A DNA stretch of 64,000 nucleotides, taken from positions 1 through 64,000 of the forward strand of contig JAAYBF010000043.1 in assembly GCA_012718975.1 (NCBI GenBank), read 5' to 3'. Position 1 is the stretch's first letter. The number at the start of each line of letters is the position of its first letter. Shown one piece after another: positions 9,077 to 21,256 of this stretch. The stretch is from Solirubrobacterales bacterium. GTDB taxonomy: Bacteria > Actinomycetota > Thermoleophilia > Solirubrobacterales > Thermoleophilaceae. The notes beneath the pieces were generated by a model. It was not told where the DNA came from. It was given only the letters and a program-made list of their open reading frames with translations, and did no database searches. The position numbers and the translations under genes are program-made.

Positions 9077-9928
9077 ATGAGCATCGCGGTACGGTGCGTC
9101 ACCGATCCAGCCTGCGTCTGGTCATGGGGCTTCGAGCCGGTCGTCCGGGCACTGATGGTGGAGTTCGGCGAGGACGTCGAATGGACCTTCGCGATGGGCG
9201 GTCTCGCTCAGGCGTGGGGCGAGCGCGACCGCGACCGGATGGTCCACCACTGGCTCGAGGCGACCGACGAGACCGGCATGCCGACCGACCCGCTCGGCTG
9301 GTGGGAGGCGCCGCTGGCCTCCAGCCATCCGGCCTGCCGGGCGGTGAAGGCCGCCGAGCGCCAGGACCCGGCGGCGACCGGCCGCTACCTGCGCGCCCTG
9401 CGCGAGGGGATCTGCGCGCTGCGCCGCCCGCTCGACCGTGCCGGCGAGCTGGCCGCGGTCGCCGTCGAGGTCGGGCTCGACGGCGAGCGGCTGGTAGCCG
9501 ACCTCGGCTCGGCGGAGGTCGGCGCCGCCCTCGCCGCCGACTTCGAGCTGGCGCGCAGCGTGCCGGAGGTCGTCCGCGACGCCGGCAAGGTCCGCTGCTC
9601 GCGTCCCGACGACCGCGAGCGGGTCCCGTTCCCGACGCTGCGCTTCGAGGGTCCCGGCGGCGCCACGACCTGGACCTGCGGCGTGCGGCCGCTGGAGTTC
9701 GTCCGCGAGCAGGCGCTCGCGGCGGGCGCCCGCCCGTCCGGCGACCCCCGCCCCGCCCCGCTCGCCGCGCTGCGCCGCTTCGGCGCGATGGCGACCGTCG
9801 AGGTCGCAGCCGTCTGCGCGATCGAGCCGGCCGCCGCCGAGGCCGAGCTGGCGGCCCTGGCGCGCGACGGCGCGGCCGACGCGGTCCCGGTGCTCGCCGG
9901 GCGGCTCTGGCGCGCGGCCGAGCGGTGA
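9077..9928 (+). CDS. DsbA/FrnE-like thioredoxin-fold protein
   Basis: N-term VRCVTDPACVWSWGFEPVVRALMVEFGEDVEWTFAMGGL resembles the DsbA-family start; no clear CXXC. Confidence 0.55.
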   Translation: MSIAVRCVTDPACVWSWGFEPVVRALMVEFGEDVEWTFAMGGLAQAWGERDRDRMVHHWLEATDETGMPTDPLGWWEAPLASSHPACRAVKAAERQDPAATGRYLRALREGICALRRPLDRAGELAAVAVEVGLDGERLVADLGSAEVGAALAADFELARSVPEVVRDAGKVRCSRPDDRERVPFPTLRFEGPGGATTWTCGVRPLEFVREQALAAGARPSGDPRPAPLAALRRFGAMATVEVAAVCAIEPAAAEAELAALARDGAADAVPVLAGRLWRAAER

Positions 9929-9947
9929 GCCCGGCCGCGCCACCGCG

Positions 9948-10931
9948 CTAGGCGCCCGCGCCGCGCACGAGCCGGTCGAGCAGCTCCGGGTACTCGACGC
10001 CGGAGGCGGCCCAGAGCTTCGGGAAGACCGAGGTGGCGGTGAAGCCGGGGATCGTGTTGAGCTCGTTGACGAGGATCCGCGCGGCGCCGTGGGGATCCTC
10101 GACGAAGAAGTCGCAGCGGGCGAGGCCGCGGCAGTCGACCGAGCGGAACACGGCGGCGGCCTGGGTGCGGACGGCGTCGGCGACCGCGGGCGGGATCCGC
10201 GCGGGCACCACCAGCCGCATCCCGCCGTCGGTGTACTTCGCCTCGAAGTCGTACCAGTCGGCGTCGATCTCGATCTCCCCGGCGACCGACACCTCCGGCT
10301 CGCCCACGCCGAGCAGCGCGCACTCGATCTCGAGCCCGTCGGACATCGCCTCGACGATCGCGAGCCGGTCGTGCTCCCAGGCGGCGGCGACCGCCGCGTC
10401 GAGGTCGCCGGCGTCGACCACCTTCGAGATGCCGACCGACGAGCCCAGCGACGCCGGCTTGACGAACACCGGCAGCCCGAGCGCCGCGACCGCGTCGCGC
10501 TCGTCGGCGCCGAGACCGGCGGGGGCGCCCGGCCGCCAGCCGTCGGGGGCGCGCAACGCGGTGTAGTCGACCTGCGCCACCCCGGCAACCGCCAGCGCGT
10601 CCTTGAAGCGGACCTTGTCGATGCACAGCGCGCTGGCGGCGACGCCGGCGCCGACGTAGGGGACGGCGAGCGCCTCGAGCAGGCCCTGGACGACGCCGTC
10701 CTCGCCGTAGGGGCCGTGCAGCGCCGGGAACGCGACGTCGCAGCCGAGCAGTCCGCCGCCCGGCCGGACCGTCACCGGCTCGCCGTCGGCGGTCCAGCGC
10801 CGGTCACGCCCGACGGTGATCCGGACCGCCTCGTGGCCGGCGCGCTCGAGCCCGTCGGCGACCGAGGCGGCCGAGGCGAGCGAGACGTCGTGCTCGCCCG
10901 ACGGCCCGCCGCCGAGCACCGCCACCCTCAC
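9948..10931 (-). CDS. ddl: D-alanine--D-alanine ligase (copy 1, downstream of PASTA kinase)
   Basis: GGGPSGEHDVSLASAASV, HGPYGEDGVVQGLLEALAVPYVG, ATP-grasp VNELNTIPGFTATSVFP. Confidence 0.92.
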   Translation of the reverse strand: MRVAVLGGGPSGEHDVSLASAASVADGLERAGHEAVRITVGRDRRWTADGEPVTVRPGGGLLGCDVAFPALHGPYGEDGVVQGLLEALAVPYVGAGVAASALCIDKVRFKDALAVAGVAQVDYTALRAPDGWRPGAPAGLGADERDAVAALGLPVFVKPASLGSSVGISKVVDAGDLDAAVAAAWEHDRLAIVEAMSDGLEIECALLGVGEPEVSVAGEIEIDADWYDFEAKYTDGGMRLVVPARIPPAVADAVRTQAAAVFRSVDCRGLARCDFFVEDPHGAARILVNELNTIPGFTATSVFPKLWAASGVEYPELLDRLVRGAGA

Positions 10932-12787
10932 GGGCCCGCCTCGCCCTCGGGGGTCGTCGGCGTCGTCGGCGGCGGTGTCGGCTCGACGTAGCGGCCGACG
11001 ACGATCGTCACCGTGCTGCCCTCGTCGACGTCGCGGCCGGCGGCCGGTCGCTGCTGGATCACCACACCATCCTGGTCGGGGTCCTGGACGTCACGCTCCT
11101 GGACGTCGGCGACCAGCCCCTCGGCGCGCAGCGCGCGCAGCGCCTGAGCCTCGCTGAGGTCGGTCACGAACGGCACCGACACCTGCGCCACCGGCTCGGC
11201 GACGGTCAGCGTCACCGTCGCGCCCGGGTCGACGAACGCGCCGCCGCCGGGGTCCTGGGCGAGCACCTCGTCCTCGGGCCGCTCGGACTCCTCGCGGACG
11301 ATCCGGTAGGCGAGCCCGGCGTCGTCGAGCTGGCCGGTCGCGGAGTCGAGCGTCTGGCCGACGAGGTTGGGCACCTCGACCTGCTCGGGCCCGCTGCTGA
11401 CGAACAGCCGCACGTTGGTGCGGCGCTGGACGGTCTCGCCGCCCGACGGCGCGGTGCCGATCGCCCGGCCCGCCTCGACGTTCGCCGACGCCCGCTCGGT
11501 GACCGTCGCGCGCAGGTCGGAGCGGCGCAGCTCGCGCAGCGCCTGGGCGCGGGTCATGTTGCGCACGCGCGGCACGGTCACCTCGCCCGGCCCGTCGGAG
11601 ACGACGAGCACGATCGTGTCACCGCGTGCCGCCTGCTCGCCCGCGTCGGGGTCCTGGCGCAGCACCTCGTCGAGCTCGGCCAGCGACCGCTCGCGCTCGA
11701 CCTCGACGTCCTCGAAGCCGGCGCGGTCGAGGCGCTCGCGCGCCTCGCTGAGCTGGAGGCCGGTGACCTTCGGCACGTCGATCTGCTCGGGCCGGGTGAA
11801 GATGAACGCCATCAGGGCGATCAGCGCGAGCGCCGCGACGGCGATCGCGACCGCCGGCCAGCGCCGCGGGCGCTCGCGTGCGGCGCTGTCGGCGGGGGCC
11901 GGCACGGCGGCGAAGACCGCGGTGTCGTCACCGACGGCGTCGCCGGCGAGGAACGCCTCGACGTAGGGGCGGCACGCCTCGAGCGCGGCGGCGAAGTCCT
12001 CGGCGCTCTGCCAGCGCGCGGCCGGCTCCTTGGCGAGCGCGCCGAGCACGACCGCCTCGAGGTTCGGCTCGATCGCGAGCCCCTCGCGGCTCATCGCCGG
12101 CGGCGGCTCGGACATGTGCTTGAGCGCGATCGCGACGGCGCTCTCGCCCTCGAACGGCAGCTTGCCGGTCAGCAGCTCGTAGAGCATCACGCCGATCGAG
12201 TAGATGTCCGAGCGCGGCGTGACCTCCTGGCCCTGGGCCTGCTCGGGCGAGAGGTACTGGGCGGTGCCCATGATCGAGCCGGTCTCGGTCATCTCCGAGG
12301 CGCCGGCGCGGGCGATGCCGAAGTCGGTGACCTTGACGGTGCCCTGGTCGTCGAGGATCACGTTGTGGGGCTTGAAGTCACGGTGGACGACGCCGTTGCG
12401 GTGCGCGAAGCCGGCCGCGGCGAGGATCTGGACGGCGATGTCGATCGCGCGCCGCTGGTCGACCGGAGCCTCCTCGGAGAGGACCTCCTTGAGCGTGCGC
12501 CCGCGCAAGTACTCCATCGCGATGTAGTAGGTGCCCTCGTGCTCGCCGCGGTCGTAGACGCCGACGACGTGCGGGTGCTGGAGGCCGGCGGCGGCCGACG
12601 CCTCGCGCCGGAACCGCTCGACGAACTCGGCGTCCTGGGCGAAGCGGCGGTGCAGCACCTTGAGCGCGACCTGGCGGCCGAGGTGGGTGTCCTCGGCGAG
12701 GTAGACGTCGGCCATCCCGCCGGAGCCGATGCGCCTCTCGATGCGGTACCGGCCGTCGACGACGGTGCCGTCGGCGTAGTCGCTCAA
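10928..12787 (-). CDS. pknB: PASTA-domain Ser/Thr protein kinase
   Basis: Kinase motifs (IGSGGMADVYLAED, HRDFKPHNVIL, DFGIARA), TM, four PASTA repeats; TTG start overlapping the pbpA stop. Confidence 0.95.
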   Translation of the reverse strand: MSDYADGTVVDGRYRIERRIGSGGMADVYLAEDTHLGRQVALKVLHRRFAQDAEFVERFRREASAAAGLQHPHVVGVYDRGEHEGTYYIAMEYLRGRTLKEVLSEEAPVDQRRAIDIAVQILAAAGFAHRNGVVHRDFKPHNVILDDQGTVKVTDFGIARAGASEMTETGSIMGTAQYLSPEQAQGQEVTPRSDIYSIGVMLYELLTGKLPFEGESAVAIALKHMSEPPPAMSREGLAIEPNLEAVVLGALAKEPAARWQSAEDFAAALEACRPYVEAFLAGDAVGDDTAVFAAVPAPADSAARERPRRWPAVAIAVAALALIALMAFIFTRPEQIDVPKVTGLQLSEARERLDRAGFEDVEVERERSLAELDEVLRQDPDAGEQAARGDTIVLVVSDGPGEVTVPRVRNMTRAQALRELRRSDLRATVTERASANVEAGRAIGTAPSGGETVQRRTNVRLFVSSGPEQVEVPNLVGQTLDSATGQLDDAGLAYRIVREESERPEDEVLAQDPGGGAFVDPGATVTLTVAEPVAQVSVPFVTDLSEAQALRALRAEGLVADVQERDVQDPDQDGVVIQQRPAAGRDVDEGSTVTIVVGRYVEPTPPPTTPTTPEGEAGP

Positions 12788-14244
12788 CTGCCCTCCAGCA
12801 GGGTCTGGAGGACGGCGGCGGCGAGCGGGGCGGCGTCGACGCCGCCGGAGCTGCCGACGGGCTGGTCCTCGAGGGTGACGGCGATCGCGTAGCGGGGGCT
12901 CTCCACGGGCGCGAACCCTATGAACCAGACCTGGTTGGCGAGTCCGTTGTCGACCTCGGCGGTACCGGTCTTGCCGGCGACGCTGACGCCGGAGAGCGCC
13001 GCCCTGGTGCCCGTGCCCTCGTCGACGACCGAGGCCATCATCTCGGTGAGCTGCTGGGCCGTCTCGGGCTTGACCACCTGCGACTGCTGCGCGGGCTCGA
13101 TGTCCTCCTCGACGCGGCCGTCCTTGGCGACGACGCGCTCGGTCAGCCGCGGCTGCATCAGCTTGCCGCCGTTGGCGACGGCGGCGGCGACCTCGGCCAT
13201 CTGCAGCGGCGTCACCTGCACCTGGCCCTCGGCGCCGCCCTGGCCGATCGCGACGCGGCCGACGTCGAAGCCGGAGGTCACCAGCTGCTGGTCTGCGTTG
13301 CGCACGCCGCTGGCGAGCATCTCGTCCTCGGGGTAGTCGAGCTGGGGGTCGCGGTAGAAGCCGAACCGCTCCATGTACTCGACCAGCGTCCGGGTCCCCA
13401 CCTGCTCGCCGAGCTGGGCGAAGACGGTGTTGACCGAGTTGGTCAGCGCGGTGGTGAGGGTGATCGGCCCGTAGCTGACGTTGCCGGCGTTGTTGAGCGG
13501 CACGCCGGAGACCTCCTGCGGCGAGGAGCCGTCGAGGATCGAGTCGGGCGTCGCCTTGCCGGTGTCCAGCGCGGCGGCGGCGGTCACGACCTTGAACGTC
13601 GAGCCGGGCGGGTAGTTGGTCTGGACGGCGCGGTTGATGAGCTGGCGCTCGGTGTTGTCGGGGGCGTTGAGCGCCTCGAAGACGTCCGGCTCGTCGACGG
13701 TGTTGGGGTCGTAGCCCGGCGTCGAGGCCGCGACCCGCACCCAGCCGGTCGCCGGCTCGAGCGCGACGATCGAGCCCTTGCGGTCGCCGAGCAGCTCCAT
13801 CGCCTGGCGCTGGGCATCCGGGTCGAGCGCGGTCACGACATCGTCGCCCTCCCGCGTGCGGTCCTGCAGCTCGCGGAAGATCGTCCCGAACTCGTCGAGG
13901 TCGCCGGTCAGCGCGTCGTTGCGCGACCGCTCCAGCCCCGACTCGCCGATCGTGATGTACGAGTAGCCGACCGGGTGGCCGAAGACCGACCCCTGCGGGT
14001 AGCGGCGCGTGTAGATGCGCGCGTCGCCGCTGCCCTCGGGGACGCTCTCGGCAAGGACGGTGCGCCCGTCACGGGCGAGGATCAGCCCGCGCGGCACCTG
14101 CTGCTGCTCGAGCAGCCCGCGCCGGTTGAGCGTGTTGTCGCCCAGCGACTCGGCCTCGAACACCGACCAGCGCGACGTGAACGCGATCAGCACGCCGAAC
14201 AGCACCAGCGTCAGAGCGAACAGGTGGAGGATCTGGCGGTTCAC
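12784..14244 (-). CDS. pbpA: Penicillin-binding protein 2-like transpeptidase
   Basis: PPGSTFKVVTAAAAL (SxxK), SVAGKTGTAE (KTG); position in pknB operon. Confidence 0.93.
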   Translation of the reverse strand: MNRQILHLFALTLVLFGVLIAFTSRWSVFEAESLGDNTLNRRGLLEQQQVPRGLILARDGRTVLAESVPEGSGDARIYTRRYPQGSVFGHPVGYSYITIGESGLERSRNDALTGDLDEFGTIFRELQDRTREGDDVVTALDPDAQRQAMELLGDRKGSIVALEPATGWVRVAASTPGYDPNTVDEPDVFEALNAPDNTERQLINRAVQTNYPPGSTFKVVTAAAALDTGKATPDSILDGSSPQEVSGVPLNNAGNVSYGPITLTTALTNSVNTVFAQLGEQVGTRTLVEYMERFGFYRDPQLDYPEDEMLASGVRNADQQLVTSGFDVGRVAIGQGGAEGQVQVTPLQMAEVAAAVANGGKLMQPRLTERVVAKDGRVEEDIEPAQQSQVVKPETAQQLTEMMASVVDEGTGTRAALSGVSVAGKTGTAEVDNGLANQVWFIGFAPVESPRYAIAVTLEDQPVGSSGGVDAAPLAAAVLQTLLEGS

Positions 14245-14257
14245 GGGCGCACCTCGC

Positions 14258-15712
14258 TCACACCAACCCGCCCGAGCGGCCGCGGGCGCGGTCGCGCCGG
14301 GCGTGGTCGGAGACGATCAGCAGCAGCGCGAGCAGCACCATGTTGGCGAGGATCGAGCTGCCGCCGTAGGAGACGAACGGCAGCGTGACGCCGGTCAGCG
14401 GGATCACCTTGGTCACCCCGCCGACGATCACGAACACCTGCAGCGCGAAGACCGCGGTCAGCCCGGTCGCGAGCAGCTTCGAGAAGCCGTCGCTGGCGAC
14501 CAGCGCCGTCTTGAACCCGCGCGCGACGAACAGCAGGTAGACGAGTATCAGCCCGGCCGCGCCGAACAGCCCGAGCTCGTCGGTGATCACCGCGTAGATC
14601 AGGTCGGTGTGGGCGGCCGGGATGATGTTGCCGCCGCCGGGCAGCTCGAGCAGCGCACGGCCGAACCCCTGGCCGAAGAGCCCCCCGTCGGCCTGGGCGA
14701 ACAGCGACTGGGCGATCTGGAAGCTGCCGCCCTGCGCCTCGTAGAGGACCGGGTCGAACGGGTCGAGCCAGGTGTCGATCCGGCTCTGGACGTGGCCGAC
14801 GGTGCTCGCCAGGAACGCCGCCCCGCCGAGGAACAGCGTCGCGCCGACGCCGACGATCGACAGCCGCGCCGTCGCGACGTAGAGCAGCGCCAGGAACGCG
14901 CCGAAGAACATCAGCGAGCTGCCGAGGTCGCGGATGAAGACGAGCATCAGCATCGCCGCGCCCCAGATCAGCAGCAGCGGCCCGAAGTGCTTCAGCGACG
15001 GCCGCTCGCGGATCAGGGTTACCAGCGACAGCACGAACACGCCGAGCAGCACCGCGACCACCGGCCGCAGGTCGAGCGCGAGCAGCACCAGGACGAACAG
15101 GGCCGCCGGGATGCCGTAGAGCAGCGCGGTCGCGGTCGGGGTCAGCGGCTTGAGCCGGCTGCGGACGAGCACGTCGCGCGTGTCGCGCAGGTAGCTCGCC
15201 AGGAAGACGATGATCGCGAGCTTGGCGAACTCCGCGGGCTGGAACTGGATCGGGCCGACCTTGACCGCGAGGAACGCGCCGTTGACCTGCTCGCCGATGA
15301 CCGGCAGCCGCGGCAGCAGCAGCAGCGCGATCCCGACCGCGGCGATCGTGTAGCGGTAGCGCTCGAGCACGTGGTGGTCGGGCAGCAGGTAGATCGTCGC
15401 GCAGAACAGCACCAGCCCGATCACGAACCACTGCGCCTGCTCGCGCGCCAGCTCCGTGTCGATCCGGTAGATCATCACCAGCCCGAACGCCGCCAGCAGC
15501 GCCGCGAGCGGGTAGAGGTAGGGGTCGGCGTCGGGCAGCCGCGCGCGGATGAAGAGGTGGCCGAAGACGCAGAGGCCGAGGAAGACAGCGCCGTAGGTGA
15601 CCGTCAGGTCGCTGACCTCCTGCGACTGGGCGACCAGCACGGCCGCGAAGCCGGCGCAGACCAGCAGCGACACCGGCAGCAAGCCGAACAGCTCGCGGGT
15701 GCGGGCGCTCAC
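14258..15712 (-). CDS. SEDS-family FtsW/RodA/SpoVE glycosyltransferase
   Basis: Multi-TM, QPAEFAKLAIIVFLA, FVSYGGSSILANMVLLALLL; GTGA overlap start at 15712 with the PP2C stop. Confidence 0.92.
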   Translation of the reverse strand: MSARTRELFGLLPVSLLVCAGFAAVLVAQSQEVSDLTVTYGAVFLGLCVFGHLFIRARLPDADPYLYPLAALLAAFGLVMIYRIDTELAREQAQWFVIGLVLFCATIYLLPDHHVLERYRYTIAAVGIALLLLPRLPVIGEQVNGAFLAVKVGPIQFQPAEFAKLAIIVFLASYLRDTRDVLVRSRLKPLTPTATALLYGIPAALFVLVLLALDLRPVVAVLLGVFVLSLVTLIRERPSLKHFGPLLLIWGAAMLMLVFIRDLGSSLMFFGAFLALLYVATARLSIVGVGATLFLGGAAFLASTVGHVQSRIDTWLDPFDPVLYEAQGGSFQIAQSLFAQADGGLFGQGFGRALLELPGGGNIIPAAHTDLIYAVITDELGLFGAAGLILVYLLFVARGFKTALVASDGFSKLLATGLTAVFALQVFVIVGGVTKVIPLTGVTLPFVSYGGSSILANMVLLALLLIVSDHARRDRARGRSGGLV

Positions 15713-16959
15713 GAGCGGGCGCGTCCAGGGTCGAGCGTGCCGCTCTCGAGCTGGCGGACGAGGTCCTCGGCGTCCTCGCGGCTGCGCCACTGATGGTCGA
15801 GCACCCGCTCGCGGCGGGCGGTCGGGACCGCGCTCGCCGGCACGCCGCTGCGGTAGTCGGCCTCGTAGAGGTCGATCCCGAACGGCAGCTCGTAGGGCAG
15901 CCCGCGGTAGACGGTGACCAGGCCGGCGTCGTCGGTGCCGACGAAGTAGACCGACCGCGACGCCGCGTAGGCGCCGGCGGCGAGCGCCGCCACGACGACC
16001 AGCGCCACCGCCGTGAAGGCGAGCACGCGCAGCGGCGAGCGGCGGCGGCGCTCGCGACGGGCCGAGCGGCGGCCTGCCGGCGCGGCGGGCGGCGAGCGGC
16101 GGCCAGCCGGCTCCGGAGCGTCCGCGCGCGTGCGCACGGTGGTGTCCTCGGCGGCGGCCGCGGCCACGTCGTCGGCGGTCAGCGAGCCGACGATCGTCGC
16201 CTCCTCGGTGACGGGCCCCGAGCCCGCCGCCGGGCCGCTGCCGTCATCGCCGAGGCGGAACAGGACGACGGTGATGTTGTCGCGGCCGCCGCTCTGGTTG
16301 GCGGCGCGGATCAGCGCCTCGGCGGCCGCCTCGAGCGTCGGCGCGCCGCGCAGGATCGTCGCGACCTCGCCGTCGGAGACCATCCCGGTAAGGCCGTCGG
16401 AGCAGAGCAGGTAGACGTCGCCGTCGCGCGCCGGGTGGGTGTGGGTGTCGACCTCGACGTCCGGCTCGGGGCCGAGCGCGCGGGTGATGATCGACCGCTG
16501 CGGGTGGTGCTCGGCGGCCTCCGGCGTCAGCTGGCCCGACCGTTCGAGCTCGGCGACCAGCGAGTGGTCCTGTGTGAGCTGGGCGAGGTCGCCGTCGCGC
16601 AGCCGGTAGGCGCGGCTGTCGCCGACGTGGCCGATGCTGACCGCGTCGCCGGCGACCATCGTCGCGGTCAGGGTCGTGCCCATCCCGCGACGCGACTCGT
16701 CGCTCTGGGCGAGGTCGTAGATCCGCCGGTTCGCCGCCCGCACCACCGCGGCGAGCTGGCGCTCGGGCGTCTCGGCCGGGTCGCGGGCGTCGCGGAAGGT
16801 CTCGGCCGCGACGCGCGAGGCGACCTCGCCGGCGCGCGCACCGCCCATCCCGTCGGCGACGGCGAACACGGGCTCGGCCAGCACGAGGTTGTCCTCGTTG
16901 GCTTCCCGCTGCCGGCCGACGTCGGTCAGCCCCGCCTGTTCGACCACGCGCAGCGCCAC
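15709..16959 (-). CDS. pstP: PP2C-family Ser/Thr phosphatase (PstP/Stp type)
   Basis: DVGRQREANEDN, VADGMGGARAGEVAS, GMGTTLTA, HVGDSRAY, SGGRDNITVV; C-terminal TM. Confidence 0.93.
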   Translation of the reverse strand: MALRVVEQAGLTDVGRQREANEDNLVLAEPVFAVADGMGGARAGEVASRVAAETFRDARDPAETPERQLAAVVRAANRRIYDLAQSDESRRGMGTTLTATMVAGDAVSIGHVGDSRAYRLRDGDLAQLTQDHSLVAELERSGQLTPEAAEHHPQRSIITRALGPEPDVEVDTHTHPARDGDVYLLCSDGLTGMVSDGEVATILRGAPTLEAAAEALIRAANQSGGRDNITVVLFRLGDDGSGPAAGSGPVTEEATIVGSLTADDVAAAAAEDTTVRTRADAPEPAGRRSPPAAPAGRRSARRERRRRSPLRVLAFTAVALVVVAALAAGAYAASRSVYFVGTDDAGLVTVYRGLPYELPFGIDLYEADYRSGVPASAVPTARRERVLDHQWRSREDAEDLVRQLESGTLDPGRARS

Positions 16960-16961
16960 GG

Positions 16962-17450
16962 CTACTCCTGGTAGCGGTACTCGCTGTCGCCGATCCGGAT
17001 CGTGTCGGCCACCTTCAGCCGCTCGGCGCCGCGCAGCTGGCGGCCGTTGAGGTAGGTGCCGTTGGTCGAGCCCATGTCCTCGACGAGCATGAAGTCGCCG
17101 CGCTCGAAGATCCGCGCGTGCGCGGAGGAGGCGAACGGGTCCTCGACGCGGATGTCGGCGTGGTCGGAGCGGCCGAGCGTCGCCCCGTCGCGGACGTCGA
17201 AGACGGTGCCCGGCTCGTGTCCGAGCGCGGCGATCACCTCGAGCCGCGGCTCGACGTGGGCGAGCAGGCCGCCGCCCTGCGGCTCGTCGCGCTGGCGGCT
17301 CGGGCGCTCCGGCTCGCCGGCCGGTGCCGAGCCGACGGCCTCGACCCCGCGCGAGAGGTCGCGCAGCGCGCTGCGCGCCACCCAGAGCAGGAACAGGTAC
17401 AGCACGGCCAGGAAGCCGAACTTCAGCGCCACGGCGAGCGGCTCGTCCAT
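16962..17450 (-). CDS. fhaB: FHA-domain protein with N-terminal TM (FhaB-like)
   Basis: TLGRSDHADIRVEDPFASSAHARIF...VEDMGSTNGTYLNGRQL. Confidence 0.88.
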   Translation of the reverse strand: MDEPLAVALKFGFLAVLYLFLLWVARSALRDLSRGVEAVGSAPAGEPERPSRQRDEPQGGGLLAHVEPRLEVIAALGHEPGTVFDVRDGATLGRSDHADIRVEDPFASSAHARIFERGDFMLVEDMGSTNGTYLNGRQLRGAERLKVADTIRIGDSEYRYQE

Positions 17451-17463
17451 CCTCAGCGTCCCC

Positions 17464-18243
17464 CTACTCGAGCTCGAAGTCCAGGTCGGTCAGGCCGAGG
17501 GTGATCCGGTCGCCGCTGCGCAGCAGCCCCTCGTCGACGCGGCGGCGGTTGATCTTCACCCCGTTGGTCGACCCGAGGTCGGCGATCCGCCAGCCGTCGC
17601 CGGCGCGGCGCAGCTCGGCGTGGTGGCGCGAGATGTTCGGGTCGTCGACGACCAGGTCGCAGTCGCGGCTGCGCCCGATCGTGAACGGGTCGGCCTCGAC
17701 GACGGTGCGGCGGCCGAGGCCGGCGAGCACCGCGCGCGGCGCCACCGCCCGCGACGGGCGATCGGGCTCCAGGACGCGCGCGGCGGCGGCGTCGGGCGAG
17801 TAGACCATCGTGTGGCCGAAGTCGCCCTGCGACGGCGCGATCTCCGGCCCCGCGACCGGCTTCTCCTCCTCGGGCGGGCTGAGCAGCTGGGCCTGGATGC
17901 CGAACTCGCCGAGGCCGAGCCGCTCGTCGGTGAGGAACTCGACCGCGGGCCGGCTGGTCAGCGCCAGCCCCTCGGCGCGCGCGTGCTCGAGCAGGTAGTC
18001 GGAGAGCTCCTTGCGCAGCGCCGGCTCGTAGGTGGCGAACTGCGAGCGGTCCTCGGGCGAGAGGAAGACCCGGTAGTGGTTGGGCACATACGTGCGCGAG
18101 ACGGAGGCCATCTTCGCCTCCTCCATCTCCTTGGCGAGCTTGCGCGCGATCTCGACCGGCTCCACGCGCGACTTGAAGGCGCGGCTGAACGCGCCCTCGA
18201 CGAGGCTGCCCAGCTTGGACTCGAGATTTCGCAGGACGCTCAT
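17464..18243 (-). CDS. fhaA: DUF3662 + FHA-domain protein (FhaA-like)
   Basis: SVLRNLESKLGSLVEGAFSRAFKSRVEPVEIARKLAKEME; C-term FTIGRSRDCDLVVDDPNISRHHAEL...DLGSTNGVKINRRRV. Confidence 0.92.
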   Translation of the reverse strand: MSVLRNLESKLGSLVEGAFSRAFKSRVEPVEIARKLAKEMEEAKMASVSRTYVPNHYRVFLSPEDRSQFATYEPALRKELSDYLLEHARAEGLALTSRPAVEFLTDERLGLGEFGIQAQLLSPPEEEKPVAGPEIAPSQGDFGHTMVYSPDAAAARVLEPDRPSRAVAPRAVLAGLGRRTVVEADPFTIGRSRDCDLVVDDPNISRHHAELRRAGDGWRIADLGSTNGVKINRRRVDEGLLRSGDRITLGLTDLDFELE

Positions 18244-18256
18244 CGAAGGAGACCCA

Positions 18257-20011
<1,755 letters not shown>

Positions 20012-20231
20012 CTGGGTTCGGTGTTCGGTCCCGGCGGGGGCTGCCCTGCCGCCCGCGCCGGATGGCTGGAGGGAGGACAACCGGCGGAAAAGTCATACTC
20101 CCCTACTGCAGGGCCTCACGCGAGGAGCGATTCAGTCCTTGGTTGACGATCCGGACCAGCCCACAGCCGGCCGCGCTCGCCCGGCCCGCCACCGGCCCGC
20201 TAGGGGTCCGTCGGCCGACCGTCAAACCCTG

Positions 20232-21236
20232 ATGGTAAGGCGCTCGATCGCCGTCGGCGCAGGTCTGCTCGTGCTCGTGCTGCTGATCTTCGGCTTCCGC
20301 GGCTGCCTCGACTCGCGCAAGGACGCGGCGATCAACGACTGGGTGCGCGACGTCGACGCGCTGATGAAGGAGTCCCAGGCCGAGTCCGACGGGCTCTTCG
20401 ACCAGCTCGGCGGCGAGAGCGGCGCCAGCGCGGTCGACGTCGAGAACGCGCTCAACAGCTTCCGCAGCCAGTCGGTCCAGCTCGTCGAGCGCGCCGACGG
20501 CCTCGACCCGCCCGACGAGCTCGCCCGCGCCCAGTCCGACCTCGTCGAGACGCTCGGCTTCCGTGCCGAGGGGCTGGCCGCGGTCGCCGACCAGCTCCCC
20601 AACGCGCTCACCGACGGCGACCAGGCCGACGGCGCCGCCGAGGAGATCGCCAGGGCGATGCAGCTGTTCCTGACCAGCGACCAGATCTACGCCCGCCGCG
20701 TGCTGCCCGAGATCGACGAGGTGCTCACCGAGCGCGGCCTGAAGCAGACGGTCACCCAGAGCACCTTCCTCAAGGACCTCGCGTGGCTCGATCCGGTGGA
20801 GGTCGCCAGCCGGCTCGACGGGATCGCCAGCGGCGGCGGCGAGGAGACCGACGACGAGGAGTCGGCCGCCGGACCGCGCGGCAACGGCCTCGGGACGGTC
20901 ACGCTCGGCGGCGTGACGCTGACGCCGGGCGGATCGGACACCGTCACCGCGTCGAGCGACCTCGCCTTCGACGTCCAGGTCGTCAACCAGGGCAACAGCA
21001 CCGAGACCGACGTCACGGTCACCGCGACGGTCGGCAGCGGCGCCGACGCGATCACCGCCGACGGCGTGATCGACACGATCGCCGCCGGTGAGGCCAAGAC
21101 CGTGCCGATCCCGCTCGGCCAGACGCCGCCGACCGGTCAGGCGGTCCCGATCACGATCGAGATCGAGCTGGTGCCGACCGAGGACGAGTCGATCGGCAAC
21201 AACACCGGCCAGTTCTCGGTCATCTTCACGTCGTAG
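20232..21236 (+). CDS. Secreted/membrane-anchored protein with CARDB-like C-terminal domain
   Basis: N-term TM; C-term FDVQVVNQGNSTETDVTVTATVGSG...IGNNTGQFSVIF beta-sandwich pattern. Confidence 0.6.
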   Translation: MVRRSIAVGAGLLVLVLLIFGFRGCLDSRKDAAINDWVRDVDALMKESQAESDGLFDQLGGESGASAVDVENALNSFRSQSVQLVERADGLDPPDELARAQSDLVETLGFRAEGLAAVADQLPNALTDGDQADGAAEEIARAMQLFLTSDQIYARRVLPEIDEVLTERGLKQTVTQSTFLKDLAWLDPVEVASRLDGIASGGGEETDDEESAAGPRGNGLGTVTLGGVTLTPGGSDTVTASSDLAFDVQVVNQGNSTETDVTVTATVGSGADAITADGVIDTIAAGEAKTVPIPLGQTPPTGQAVPITIEIELVPTEDESIGNNTGQFSVIFTS

Positions 21237-21256
21237 CCGGGAGTAGGCTGCGGCAG